Under the pieces are notes generated by a model. The model did no database searches. It saw nothing but the letters and a program-made list of their open reading frames with translations, and was not told where the DNA came from. The position numbers were made by a program, and so were the translations under genes. From Voacanga thouarsii (lineage: Eukaryota; Streptophyta; Magnoliopsida; Gentianales; Apocynaceae), in NCBI GenBank assembly GCA_026120185.1, contig JANUWF010003366.1, positions 3,658,001 through 3,722,000 on the forward strand: a DNA stretch of 64,000 nt, written 5' to 3'. Below, in pieces: positions 24,362 to 36,382 of this stretch; the stretch's first letter is position 1; every line of letters begins with the position of its first letter.

Positions 24362-24752
24362 CAAATACGATAAAGACAAAAACGGCGATAAAAAAACTGT
24401 CGTAATAGGTACTTTATATGACGCTTTTGAAACCGTCGCAATCGATAAGCCTAATACGATGGTCCAATGCCACCAAATACGACGGTTGCACAAATCGTCG
24501 TAATAAGTAGACTAAATATGACTGTTTATTGTAACTGTCGCAATAAATTAGACTAAATACGACAGTTTATTATAACCGTCGCAATAGAGTAGACCAAATA
24601 TGATGATTTATTATAACCGTCGCAATAGAGTATGTCAAATATAACGGTTTATTATAACCATCGCAATAGAATAAGCCAAATACGACAGTTTATTGTAACT
24701 GTCGCAATAGATTAAACCAAATACAACGGTTTATTGTAACCGTTGTTTTTAG
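24362..24752. repeat. Left subterminal repeat array of the CACTA-like element
   Basis: About eight units of 40-60 bases, each with a CAAATACGACGGTTTATT-type half and a TAACCGTCGCAATAGA-type half. Each unit is thus itself an imperfect inverted repeat. In CACTA elements such arrays bind the TnpA-type protein. Units differ by a few bases. Confidence 0.8.
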
Positions 24753-25192
24753 TCTAATTATAACAAAGCCTCTCAAAATTACTTTAAATTTTATCTGATT
24801 ATTTTTAAATTTAGTCACAATACTATTGGTAATGATTACAATAAATTTAACGGCTGGATCATTAATTTGATATTTTTATACTTGTAAATACTAAGATATC
24901 TTTCTATTTTAAAGATATTACTGCACAAATGTGATAAAATAAAATGAATAACCTTCAAATTTGGTCACTAAACTTGTTTTAACTTTATAAATGCATGTAA
25001 TGGTTAGATCATTGATTTTTCAAATACATTTTTGTTTACATCTTAAGTTTTCATATATTGGTGTTAAAGAGCTTGAGTTTTATTTTAATTATTAGTTATT
25101 CTAAGATATATATATATATATATATATTATATACAGTATAATATATCTTTATTAGTTAGTGAATATTAGATTAATATATTATATAACATAAG

Positions 25193-25313
25193 TAATTTTT
25201 TAATTACAAATATACGTATGTGTGTGTACAATATATCTACATATATACCTAGGTAGAGTATCCTATATCTTGATTATTACATTTAATTTTATATATAGAC
25301 ATTCTATCTATAT
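25193..25313. repeat. Direct repeat, copy 1
   Basis: About 120 bases containing ACATATATACCTAGGTAGAG followed by CTTGATTATTA and TATATATAGACATT. A similar copy lies 1.27 kb to the right at 26462-26581. Confidence 0.7.
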
Positions 25314-25823
25314 ATTTCATTACCATTTATGTTAAATTTAAATAATTATAACATAATAAATAAAGTAAAACATAGAATTTTTTTCGTTAATAAATATATC
25401 ATTCATATTTCGTTACCATGCAAATACATTATTTAAGAGATATTATACATTAAAAAAAATTATGGTTTATCAAAAATTTAAGTAATTTGATAATATAAAA
25501 AATTACTTAATTTTAAAAAATTACTTAATTTTATATAAATGTAAAGGTAAGTAATGATATTATCAAAAAATTATATAAATGTAAAGGTAAGTAATGATAT
25601 TATCAAATATTTTATTGAACAGATATGTAATATTATGTCGATTTGATGCATCTCTTGCAAATTCTCAATTGTTTACAAATAAAAAATTGTACATGGAGAT
25701 CATCATCAATGGAGATGCAAATATTAAATTCAAGCTTCTGCCAGTAAAACTAGGGCTGCTCACGGAACAGGAGAATAACCGAACCGATAAGATATATATT
25801 ATATTTAAAAAGATAGATAAGAT

Positions 25824-25862
<39 letters not shown>

Positions 25863-26461
25863 TGAATGAGCAAAATATTAGAAGTAATGGAATCAATTTA
25901 AATTTTTTCTTAATGATAAAAAATTTAAGATTTATGACTAATATTATTAAAATTCATTATCTTACTCAAGTAAGTAGACCCCTTCATTAGCAAGTGAGAA
26001 CGGATCTATCAAAAAGTATAATGAGATTAAATCTAAATATTTATATTATATATTTTTTTACTCAAGTAAGTGTTTAATATTAGAACCAACCTACACTATT
26101 CATTTTGTCTTCTTCACTTTGTTTTTCTTGTCACCTATTTTCTTTTCTTCTTTTGTCTAGTTGTAATCCTTGTACAGTGCTTTGTCCTTGTTTCACAGAA
26201 TGCACACACCACTCATGGTTGCTATTTATGTTGCTTGTCATATGCCTTTCTTTATCTTTAACCGTATCCTAATTCATTTTTTGTTTTTGTTCATTTTTCT
26301 TCTTTATTTCACCGGTCACACACAATCACATTTGGTTCATTTGTTCTTTTCAATTTGTCCTCATCCATTTCAGCTTTGCATAGCATTGTACTTCTCCTTT
26401 CTTATATCACTTTCTTCTTCAATCAGACGGTATATTTCTTCTTTCAATCACAGTGTATAAA

Positions 26462-26581
26462 TAATTTTTTAATTACGAACACACATATGTGTGCACATAT
26501 ATATCTACATATATACCTAGGTAGAGTATACTATCTCTTGATTATTAAATTTAATTATATATATAGACATTTTATCTATAA
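26462..26581. repeat. Direct repeat, copy 2
   Basis: Matches 25193-25313 with scattered differences. The pair could be a local segmental duplication or the ends of a small element whose nature I cannot identify. Confidence 0.7.
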
Positions 26582-27274
26582 TTTTTATTGTAAAAGTAAA
26601 CGTTATATAATTTTATTTATCACATTAGTAATATATATATATATATATATATATGTATTTGTGTATATAAATAAAAAACAAATAAAATTTATTTTTTAAA
26701 AACATTAAGATTGTAACAAACGTCGCTTTGCATAAGATTTGTTCGAATTTGAAACTTATAATTATATTCAAATTTTAATAATATCTAATTTGAATATTTA
26801 AGATTTTAATATTCAAATCTCAGAAATATATTAAATTATAAATATTTATATTTTTATATTATTCTTTACACGTATTTTTTTACTTTTTTAAAAATTATGA
26901 ACATTCAAATTACTTGGATTTCCTTCGAATTTTAAAATATAGTTACTTTACCCAAAAAACGTAGCCTTAATTCAATTTGTTCAAAAAACAAAGGGAAAAA
27001 AGGATAATGGCCAAAATGGTTAAAGTTAATCGAAGCCCTGGCCATGGAGCTCAGCTTTTTGCTTGTATTTTTTAACGTTGTGGATCCCCCACCAGCCGTT
27101 TCTCCAGCCCCATGGTCAAAAAAGCACTTGAATGCTCAGTAAATTGCTGGTAGTTGTCCTTCATTATTAGCAAAAAGTCACTAATTGAAAAAGAAAAAGC
27201 TTTTGCTTTTTGCTTGTCTTTCATTTTCCAACTTTGCAATGTTGAAATGAAAAAGAAAAAGCTGCTTGGGCTGA

Positions 27275-27605
27275 TTGTTTGACGGTGTACGAAAACACCA
27301 TTCTTCCCAAACTCTAGATTCCAGCAGAAAGTGTATTGAAGTGTTGATGGAATTGTATATTCCTTATGGTCCTTGTTGCCATCTTTTTACAATTACCCAT
27401 TGGATAATGCTGAAAGCTTTAAAGATCTGGAGAAAGCCCTTTCTTTTGCTCTTCATGAATAACAGAATGTGCGTGGATTAATATGATGCAGCTTACAACT
27501 TCTTATTTAGCAGACTAAGAGAATTCTTGATGCAACGGATAAAATATCTATGACTGATAGAAGCATTTCCGAAGAGAAAGCCATTACCCGTTATTCTTTT
27601 GTGCT
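27275..27605 (+). pseudogene. Possible captured gene fragment (perhaps RRP12-like)
   Basis: A plus frame reads FYNYPLDNAESFKDLEKALS, then after stops NVRGL and CSLQLL, then KRILDATDKISMTDRSISEE. The composition is that of a helical host protein, unlike the AT-rich surroundings. Three stops look like single-base changes from sense codons (E*Q, I*C, I*Q). From memory it resembles part of plant RRP12-like (NUC173) ribosome-biogenesis proteins, but this is a weak recognition that I cannot test. GC content rises locally from about 27000. It lies inside the CACTA-like element, so it would be a second captured fragment. Confidence 0.3.
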
Positions 27606-27901
27606 GAATTGTATTGACCTCTCTAGCTCTAACTTTCGAAACTCTACTTGCATCCTTAGACATGTGTTCTCTCTCTCTTGGCCCTCCATTTATGTTTTAT
27701 ATTCAATTATTACAAATACTACATTTCACATGGAGACCAAAATTGTCTCCAACCTTTTTTTATTTTGACTATTTACAGACTGACCTTGTTAAAGTTTTTC
27801 TCAATTTAGCCTCTCTCTACTGAACTCTTGGTCATTGTCTTAAATGCTGAAGCTCATTCTCTTAAATGAAAGTCTGGTTGCATAAAATCGACTTTCATTT
27901 C

Positions 27902-28550
27902 TGTTGGGAAATAAACCGAAAGAGCGCAAAATACCAGGCTCTACCCAAGTCACAATTATATCCAAGATCAAAAACTATTTCCCATGTACCAATAAAAAAT
28001 AGGAATTAACCAAAGATACCACCTAAGTAATGCCACCAGGTAAAAGAAAGCACCAAAGTAAAAATATAAGACACCAAGATTTTTAACGTGGAAAACCCAA
28101 GATGGGAAAAACCACGGGACCTAATCCAGTAAAACTTCCACTATCAACAATAATGGGCAATACAAAGTCTTCTCTGGATAACACTAGAGGCACACCAATA
28201 ATATATCAATATCTTCTCCCAAAGCTACAACTAAACAAGAATTGAGTTTGGAAGGATGTTACCAAAATTGAAATCTAAATCGTTAGATTTGTAGTTCTTG
28301 TTGAGAGGATCACGTAGAACCAAATTTCGTCTCAATCGGACTCCGAATAACCATCCAATTGAGGATCAAAGCTTGAAGAAACTCTTGCAATTTTCTTACT
28401 TGCTGTCCGCCTCTCTCTCAACGAAATTACACCCGAAAATTGCCGTCATCTATACTTGTTGATTTTTGTTAGGTTATTACTTTGTTTGTGGGCTTTTATT
28501 TATTTTGTTTTATTTGTCCACCAAATGGGCTGGACATATTAAGCCCAACA
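27902..28550 (-). repeat. 3' LTR of copia-1 (649 bp)
   Basis: Very similar to 36903-37537. It is 14 bases longer, mainly through an extra TATTTTGTTT-type stretch near 28498-28513. Ends are TGTTGGG and CCCAACA, short inverted termini. Confidence 0.9.
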
Positions 28551-28563
28551 ATCTCCCCCTCCA
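28551..28563 (-). other. Polypurine tract of copia-1
   Basis: The minus strand reads TGGAGGGGGAGAT directly inside the 3' LTR, the primer for plus-strand DNA synthesis. Confidence 0.8.
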
Positions 28564-28764
28564 GCTCATTTGGGAAATACAACCAAACCTGCTTCTTGTC
28601 TGCAAAATAAGAATTTCTCCCTGGGCAACACCTTAGTCAGCATATCAGAACCATTATCATCCGTGCGTACCTTCTCAAGCATTAGTAGCTTGGAATCCAA
28701 AACTTCTCTAATCCAATGATATCTCACATCAATATGTTTGGATCAAGAGTGAAACGTAGAATTC

Positions 28765-29079
28765 TTACACAGATGAATAGCTCTGACTGTCACAATGAAG
28801 ATTATACTTTTCTTGCTTCAAGCCCAATTCCTGAAGAAACCTCTGCAACCAAAGAATTTCTTTACAAGCTTCAGTAGCTGCGATATACTCTGCTTCTGTA
28901 CTAGAAAGAGCAATACATTTTTGCAACTTACTTTGCCACGATATTGCTCCCCCTGCAAAAGTCATCAAGTAACCAGATGTAGATCTTCTCTTATCAAGAT
29001 CACCTCCCATGTCTGAATCAGAGTATCCATCAAGTATGATATTGCCATTTCCAAAGCACAAACATAATTTGGAAGTTCC
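28765..29079 (-). pseudogene. Copia-1 RNase H domain (split by solo LTR)
   Basis: The minus-strand frame includes YSDSDMGGDLDKRRSTSGYL and ALSSTEAEYIAATEACKE, the copia RNase H signature with its catalytic acids. It ends in HCDSQSYSSV, where the usual DNQSAI is degraded. Its upstream part lies beyond the 29085-33382 insertion. After removing that LTR and one CTTGA copy, the frame joins the RYLK codons at about 33383-33400. Confidence 0.9.
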
Positions 29080-29084
29080 CTTGA
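29080..29084. other. Target-site duplication of the solo LTR (left)
   Basis: CTTGA, identical to 33383-33387. Confidence 0.9.
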
Positions 29085-31384
29085 TGTAACACCCCGCTAC
29101 CTAGGCCCGCCGGGGCCGGGGATGTCGCCCCGTCCAAAGGATAAGGGATCTTTATAACGAGGTCACACAAATAAAATAGCGGAATAAAAATAATAAAAAT
29201 AATACTTCAACTTAAGATTTATTACAACCCAAGAATAAATCCATGAATTCCCAAAAGAAAACAAATCCATAAATAAAATTATCCACTCTCGTCTCCCCAA
29301 AGCAATACATAAAATCAAAAGACAAATTCTCTTCCAAGGCAGATATTACTAGCTACTCGACCCCACAGCAGGATCCACCTGAAATCATGATAAAAAGGTG
29401 GTGAGACAAAAATCTTAGTAAGTCCTTGTGTGCTTTGGGTGTTTAGTGAAAACAGTTCGTGGATGCAAAGTGTAAAGCCTTTATAAGAGAAATATTGGCA
29501 AGCATCAAACATTAGTCAAAAGCAAGAGTGGCGTTTTGGCTTATCTAGCCATACATAATTTATAAGATCAACCACTCGAAAGAAAGGATTATGGGTTACC
29601 ACACGTTGGGCCCCATAGCCGGTTAGAATGCCAACACTTTGTACAGACTGACAAAAGGTAGGTGATCGGCCTACCGGGCAAGATACTCCTCATTCTCTAT
29701 ACCCAAACAACAATCGGGTGTCCATTCCGGCAAAACACAATCACTTGACTGAAATAAAACAAACTGCTAGCTCGGACCGGCTTGACTAAGTAGTACTGAC
29801 GTTTATCTAAGTTGAGCTTATCTTCTGGAGGTGGCCTCCTGCCAGAAGACTCACTCTTGCTCTTCAAAACTAGTACTACCAGCCTACCCCTGTTGAGTAC
29901 TCAACGTAACGTATCCCACTTGGGGAAAAACGAACAAAACATAGTTCCACTTGAAAATGACAATTAAGGTTTTCCAAAGTTTGGAGCAAAACTGGTTTTA
30001 GAAAGAATTTTAGGTTTTGAGTAAAACTGCCCCTTGATTTACAAATAATTTATTTGTCTGAAATGAGAATGGAAATAATCCTCAATTGCCTTTACAGAAA
30101 TGAGTGACCATGCACTCTACATTTGGCTTTCCATAAAAAGAATTATTTTTCATCAAACAGGTTTTATGCAGGAGCTTACCTGATCCTTGCTCACAACAAA
30201 GGTCTCCAATAGCTGACCTGACCCGCATGGGGTAAATACAAACCGCAATCAAACTCAAGCCAAAGACTCACTTTCTCAAATAAAACTAACTCAACTTACT
30301 ACAGTCATATCCCTAGTGTCCCAAGCTTTAAGGCTCAATAATAAATTAAAGGGTTTATAAAATAATTCTAGTTTGATATTAAAATAACTAGAGTTTGGGA
30401 AATAGGTACAATAAGTTGAAGGTTTAAATCTTGCTAAAATAATTTAGAGTTTATTTGATGAAAAGTTCTAGGTGGTACTAGGTAAAATAATAATTTATTA
30501 ATAATTAATTGTTAGAAAATAATTGATAGTTAAAATTAGTTGAAAATAAATTTTAATGAGTCTTTCTTGAAAAATAATAAATAAATTTTAATAGGTTTGA
30601 TTAAAAGATAATAATTAAATTTTAATAATAAATATTTTACCTATTATGATTATTTTCACAAAAGGCATTATTTGATATTATAATATCTATATATTTTATT
30701 TTTCTAGCAAAACTATTATTTATTTGACTAAAATATCACTATTTTATATAAAAGACCAAATCCACATTTTCCCATGGTTTTCAAAATTTTACTAGAAAAA
30801 TCATATTTCTAAATGTTTTATTAATGAAATAAAGATTAGCTTAGGGACAACTAGATCATGATCATATTTCTATGGCTAACCACAAACATGAATATATATA
30901 ACCCTTCAATTCATCAAATCATCCAAATCATGCATACAAGCATAGATCTCAATTTATCAAAATATGATCTAACCCTTACTAGCATAAATATGATCATGGC
31001 TTCAATAGTCCAACATGAATATAAATCCTATTCACCAAAGGTGACATAATCTCTAGCATACTTCATCACAAATACTACCTATGATATGCATCAACCTCAA
31101 ATCATCATATAATCATCCAAGACAATCCTTCCATGCATAAATCTCATCTCCTTCACAATCATACATATATTCATACTTCAATCTCAACAATATATATATA
31201 CTCATCCCCTCGCCCTCCACCTTCTAACAACATCATCGCAGAGACATGAATCTAGGGTTTAAAAGAAAGGTTGAAGGGACTTACTTGGTTGATGAATGCT
31301 TTGAAGGAGTTTAGAGTAGATCTCAACTCCTAGATGTCTAACTTTGTCCATGGGAGATGGCGAAAGCATGTTCATGGGAGAAAA

Positions 31385-31430
31385 AGTCATTCGGCCAAGA
31401 GAGGGGGGGGGAGAGAGAGAGAGAGAAAGT
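31385..31430. repeat. G8/(GA)n low-complexity tract
   Basis: AGAGGGGGGGGGAGAGAGAG and onward, inside the solo LTR. A second GA run lies at 31743-31760. Confidence 0.8.
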
Positions 31431-33072
31431 GAAAAAGAAATCATTAGTATGTTTATTCGCATAGGTTCTCATTAGAGATTAAGATTAGAGAAGATGAAGT
31501 TGCTAGAATAAGTTTACCTTGATGGTGTTCTTGACCTTAACAGAAATTTCTGGTTTTGATCCGAAGTAGCAAGATGTTTGGAGGAGTTTGATGTTAATAA
31601 TGGTGTTGATGGATTCACAGAAATGTGTAGATCAAATCTGGAAGTTTTTGAGTGGATTTGAGATGGTTTGGAGGGGTATTAGGTGTAGAGAAAAAGTAGG
31701 TGTTCTTAGTGTAGTGTGTGTGTTTTTGAGGTTGCTGAAAATCGAGAGAGAGAGAGAGAAAGGATTTGCAGCTGTCAAATTTTCTGTGAGAGAGGGGCTG
31801 GCCAATTTTCAGTAGGGTTTAGGGAGTTGTTTATGTGATTTGGAAGGGAAAAGGAAAGGTTAGTTGTTACAATCTTTGAAGAATATTTTTAGGGAGTAAA
31901 TTTGGAAAGTAAATATCCTAAGAATATCTTGATTGCTTGGACAGCTTTGAAGTCTGTCATGGCTGATTGTTTGAGCAGAATTTTGTGGGATTAATGATGA
32001 CTTATGGAGGCTTATGGTGGCCGAAATTAGGGTGTACAATGATGAAGAAGAAGTCTAGTCCATTGAGCAAAATATTATGGAAGGTTGCTAAATAAGATGG
32101 CTGAAATTTTGGAAACCCATCAAGCTACATTGCAGGGATTTGTTTGAGAGATTTTTGGACAGCCATTGATGGAATTTCATGCAGAAGTTTAAGGGGATCA
32201 ATGGAGCTCTGTTAATGGAGGTTTAAGAAAGGTTTTGACACATTAGGGTTGGTGTTTCGGCTGGAAGAGGAAGAGGAAACAAGCAGGACAAATTTCTGCC
32301 CAGAAATTTCGCTACACAGTGATTTTTCTGGCAGATTTTCGTCTGCTACTTACAGCCATTTTGCAGCGAGTTGGAAGGGGGGTTTCAGGGGTATTCAAGG
32401 CTGGTTTCTATCCTTCTTCATGGAGGAAAAACATGGCTAAGGTTCTGCACAAAATCTGGGAGAAATCAGCTTGGTTTTGGACCTCCAAAGTAGCGATTTG
32501 CCCAGAATTTTTCACTGGTTTTGCACAGCTTTTGTGCAGTCTAAAAATGGCAGAAATAATTTATGTTTTAAGCTGATCTTAAGGCCATTTTTCTGGCAGC
32601 ATTTGGAAGGAAATGTGAGCTAAGGAGTTCGACATTTGAAGGTACAACAAGCTGGAAAATTTCAGCTCATGCCATGAAGGAAGAGGAACTAATTTGAAGT
32701 GAAATTTCAGTAAGCTCACTAGAGATATTTTCCTCATGGAATTCCTCACAACTCTTCCATATTTTCAGACCATAGGAAGTATTTTACCAAGACATTTTGA
32801 TCCTAAAAGGCCTCAGCACTTTACTGAATTTTCTGGAAAGAAAAAGGCTAGAACACCTTGATCAAACTAATGAGTTGAGCATTGAGAAAAATTAAAGAAT
32901 AAGGAAGAATGAATTTCCCTTCAAGAATTTCGAGTAGAGTAAAGAGTGAAATGAGAATTCTCCTAACATGTCTCTCCTAGGACATTATCACCACCTTGTT
33001 CTAGGCTCTTAAGGCCGAAACTAATCCTCCCTAAACAAAAATAAAATTTAATCTAGCTAAAGCTTCTATGAT

Positions 33073-33127
33073 GGAATTTGAACCCTAGACCTCAATAATC
33101 TATTCTAAAGCTCTAACCACTAAACCA
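33073..33127 (-). promoter_or_regulatory. tRNA-like pol III A-box/B-box module in the LTR
   Basis: On the minus strand, TGGTTTAGTGGTTAGAGC (33127-33110) fits the A-box consensus TRGYNNANNNG, and GGTTCAAATTCC (33084-33073) fits the B-box GGTTCRANTCC, with 25 bases between them. It lies about 255-310 bases from the LTR start. The partial LTR at 63409 has the same module in a similar position. It could be an internal pol III promoter or a relic of an absorbed tRNA or SINE. Confidence 0.5.
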
Positions 33128-33387
33128 CAACAACTCTTGTTGCTATTTCTACTAGAAAAATTATTTTTTATTCAATCCACAGGCTATCTCCCTATTTTCA
33201 CCTCGGACAAAAATTATCATTTTGCCCCTCTCACACAATACTCACCAACAAGACTTCAAGATAATAAAAATCGAATCCAGAACACATAAAAATTCATATG
33301 AGAATATATTTAACCATGAAATAAAATATGATAGGCATCCCAACCCCCTTACTCTAAGGTTGGTTTCGACTGGGGTTTCACACTTGA

Positions 33388-34449
33388 GATACCTGAGAAT
33401 CCACTTGACTGCATTCCAATGCTCTTTACCAGGATTAGAGAGATATTAACTAACTACTCCAACCGCATGAGCTATATCTGGTCTGGTGTAAACCATAGCT
33501 TACATCAGACTACCAACTGCTGAAGCATAAGGAACTTTCTTCATGTCTTCTTTGTCTTTCTCACTTTTCAGACACTGCTCAATGTTTAACTTGAAGTGGC
33601 CTGCAAGTGGAGTAGAAGCTTCCTTAGCATTGCTCATGTTGAACCTGTCAAGTACTTTCTCAATATACTTTTCTTGAGATAACCAAAGCTTTCCATTTTG
33701 CCTATCTCGAGTGATTTTCATCCCCAAAATTTGTTTAGCTGGACCCAAATCTTTCATTGCAAAAGATTTGCCTAACTCCTTTTTCAACCTATCAATCTTC
33801 ACGGCATCGTGACCAACAATTAACATATCATCCACATACAATAAGAGGATAATAAAATCGCCATCTAAGAAGTTCTTCACATATACACAATGGTCTGATG
33901 TGGTTCTGTGGTATTTTTTATCTGTCATAAAGGAGTCAAATTTCTTATACCATTGTCTTGGTGCCTGTTTCAAACCATATAACATTTTCCTAAGATGACA
34001 TACCAGATTCTCCTTACCACTTTCTGTAAACCCCTTCGGCTGCTCCATATAAATTTCCTCTTCTAAGTCACCGTGTAGAAAGGTTGTCTTCACATCAAGT
34101 TGCTCAATCTCAAGATTCAAACTTGCAGCAATTCCAAGAACAACTCGAATAGATGTCATATTTACCACGGGAGAAAAGATTTCTTCAAAATCTATACCTT
34201 TCTTTTGACTGAACCCCTTCACAACCAATCTTGCTTATACTTAGGTTGTGAGCTATTCTCCTGAGTCTTTAACCTGTAGACCCACTTGTTCTTTAGTGTT
34301 CTCTTGCCTGTAGGCAATTTCACCAAGTCATAGGTATGATTTTCTTGTAAAGATACCATCTCCTCTTGCATAGCTTGCAACCATTCTTCTTTCTTCTCAT
34401 GCTCCAAAGCTTCACTATATGATTCTGGCTCTCCTCCATCAGTCAACAA
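33388..34449 (-). pseudogene. Copia-1 reverse transcriptase
   Basis: Minus-strand blocks in order: WVYRLK with the start of RT, then (after a frameshift at about 34220) QLDVKTTFLHGDLEEEIYME, YGLKQAPRQWYKKFD, and the catalytic LLYVDDMLIVG. The YVDD box is intact. A stop follows GSLM near 33500 and the frame then degrades toward the solo LTR insertion. This is the DNA-synthesising part of the copia polyprotein. Confidence 0.9.
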
Positions 34450-34581
34450 TACATATTCATTAGGATTATACCTAGTGGAGGGTCTTCTTTCCCTGATAGA
34501 TCTCCTGGGTTCATCTTGTGACTGTGGCTGTGGTACTTCTTGTTCAATCTCACCAACAGCATTGTTATCCTCAGCCCCCCC

Positions 34582-35791
34582 TTAATTTGAATCACTCGTT
34601 TCTGGAACTAGCACATCAGAACTAGTTGGTGTAGGAACCGGATCTGAATTAGAAGGCATGTCATCAGAGAATCTTGATTTTGGTTTAGGCTTATCATGTT
34701 TTACAATATCTTCAATGGTTTGATCTTCAAGAAAAACAACATCTGTACTTCTGATCAATTTCCTCTCCACTGGATCATACAACCTATAACCAAACTCTGC
34801 ATGCGCATATCCCAAGAAAATACACTGCTTGGATTTTACATCAAGCTTTGATCTCTCATCTTTGGGAATGTGAACAAATGCATGACAACCAAAGACTCTC
34901 AAGTGGTTGAAGGATACTTCTTTACCTGTCCATACTCTCTCTGGAATATCACCATCCAAAGGAACTGACGGAGAAAGATTAATCAGGTCAACTGCAGTTC
35001 TCATTGCTTCACCCCAAAAGGATTTTGACAGCTTGGCATTGGAAAGAATACATCTGATCCGCTCAGCGATAGTTCTGTTCATCCTTTCTGCTATTCTATT
35101 CTCTTGTGGTGTTTTTGGTACTGTCTTCTCTAGCCTGATCCCATGAGACTTACAGTAGCTTTCAAATGGTCTTCTATACTCACCACCATTATCAACTCGA
35201 ACACACTTTAATTGTTTACCAGTCTCCCTTTCGACCTTGCTATGAAAGTCTTTAAACAAAACCCAAGACTTGGTCTTTAGACTTCAAAGCAGTACACCAG
35301 ACTTTTCTAGATAAATCATCAATAAAAGTAACAAAATAAATTGCACCACTAAGAGACTTATCTTTCATATAGCAGACATCAGTGTGCACCAACTCTAATG
35401 GATTTAGCTTTCTAGATGAAGGAAGTCTTTGCAAGGCAACTATATGTTGTTTTCCATAAATACAATCAACACATGATTTAAGAGAAGTACATGTTACATT
35501 AGGGAGAAGTTGTCTGCGAACAAGTGTTTGAATTCCCTTCTCACTAATGTGCCCAAGTCGCCTGTGCCAATGATCAATAGAAGAATCTTGAATTACATTC
35601 ACCTCTCCTCTTCCCAACTTGGGTTGCATCAAGTAAAGAGTATTTTGCTTCCTTCCTCTGGCAACGATTAGGTTCCCTTTGCTGAGTTTCCATTTGCCTC
35701 CACCTTGAGAACTATAGTAGCCTTTATCATCAATCTTTCCAGTGGAAACAAGATTAAGATGAATATCAGGAACATGTCTGGCATTCTTCAA
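34582..35791 (-). pseudogene. Copia-1 GAG-pre-integrase and integrase
   Basis: Two frames overlap near 35252-35259, marking a frameshift. The first has HWHRRLGHISEKG and the CVDCIYGKQ zinc-binding pair, then HTDVCYM with a catalytic aspartate and YFVTFIDDLSRKVW. The second has VRVDNGGEY (second aspartate) and TPQENRIAERMNRT (catalytic glutamate), ending VFGCHAFVHIPKDERSKLD. All three catalytic acids of the DDE triad are present, although the frame is broken. Confidence 0.9.
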
Positions 35792-36382
35792 GACTAACTA
35801 ACATCCGGTATTTGTATCTAAACAAATATCACCCTTGCCAACAACTTTGCAAGAAACTTCGTTTCCCATCATAACAAAGCCAAAATCTCCTTCGGTGTAG
35901 GTTGAGAAGAAATGTCTGTGTGGGGTAACATGATATGATGCACCTGAATCAATTATCCGATCACTGTCTTAACTGGTAATATTGATATGACCATCATTGC
36001 AAAATACCAACATATCATCATCGGCTGCCACTACTGCTGTAGTATCTTCTTCGTCTCTCACCTTCCCATTACCCTTTTTCTCAGCAAGTTCTCGTTTCAA
36101 GACTCTGCAGTGCTTCTTGTAGTGCCCTTTCTTTTTACAATGATAGCACTCAACATTTTTCAGTGACTCATGTCTGCTCTTGGATCTGTCATTCCTATTA
36201 TAAGGACCTCTACTCTTTCTTCTCCCCCTTCCTTCTTTCTTTTGGATAGTCAGTGCTTGGGACTCATTAAAAATACCTTATTCCTTCCTCCTGATCTCCT
36301 CATCCAACACTGCCTCTTTAGCCATAGCCATGGTTAGAACACCATTTGGAGCTGAATTGCTAACGGATACCACCATTGTTTC
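35792..36382 (-). pseudogene. Copia-1 Gag knuckle and protease segment
   Basis: The minus strand reads through stops: the zinc knuckle CYHCKKKGHYKKHC (about 36108-36147) is intact. Then, after a stop, DRIIDSGASYHVTP (about 35930-35970) carries the aspartic protease DSG. Stops lie near 36383, 36280, 35970 and 35800. Confidence 0.8.

Larger units (their letters stand above)
24753..27270. other. AT-rich interior of the CACTA-like element, no recognisable gene
   Basis: Very AT-rich with three TA runs (25105-25130, 25826-25854, 26630-26654), a tandem duplication near 25530-25605 and a distant direct repeat (25193-25313 with 26462-26581). The open frames here (for example 26070-26699) are low-complexity Leu/Phe/Ile-rich readings of AT-rich DNA, and I do not accept them as genes. 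Confidence 0.6.
29085..33382 (-). repeat. Solo LTR of a long-LTR gypsy element inside copia-1
   Basis: The 4298 bp span is bounded by TGTAACACCCC and GGGGTTTCACA on the plus strand (minus: TGTGAAACCCC ... GGGGTGTTACA), with an exact 5 bp duplication CTTGA. It has no gag, protease, integrase or RT, so it is a solo LTR left by recombination between two LTRs. It shares landmarks with the other gypsy LTRs here (TTATAAAG-type block next to the 3' end, GTTGAGTACTCAAC near 29893-29906). It contains GA runs near 31392-31426 and 31743-31760 and a tRNA-like module at 33073-33127. Confidence 0.9.

Noticed and set aside
26070..26699. Overlapping plus-strand frames rich in Phe, Leu and Ile
   Set aside because: These are low-complexity readings of TA-rich and pyrimidine-rich DNA, with no motif or gene context.
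32249..32576. Two overlapping plus-strand frames (63 and 85 codons)
   Set aside because: They lie inside the solo LTR 29085-33382, with no domain and in antisense orientation.
33061..33130. A true tRNA gene
   Set aside because: A and B boxes are present, but I could not form a convincing acceptor stem and anticodon arm, so I list only a tRNA-like module.
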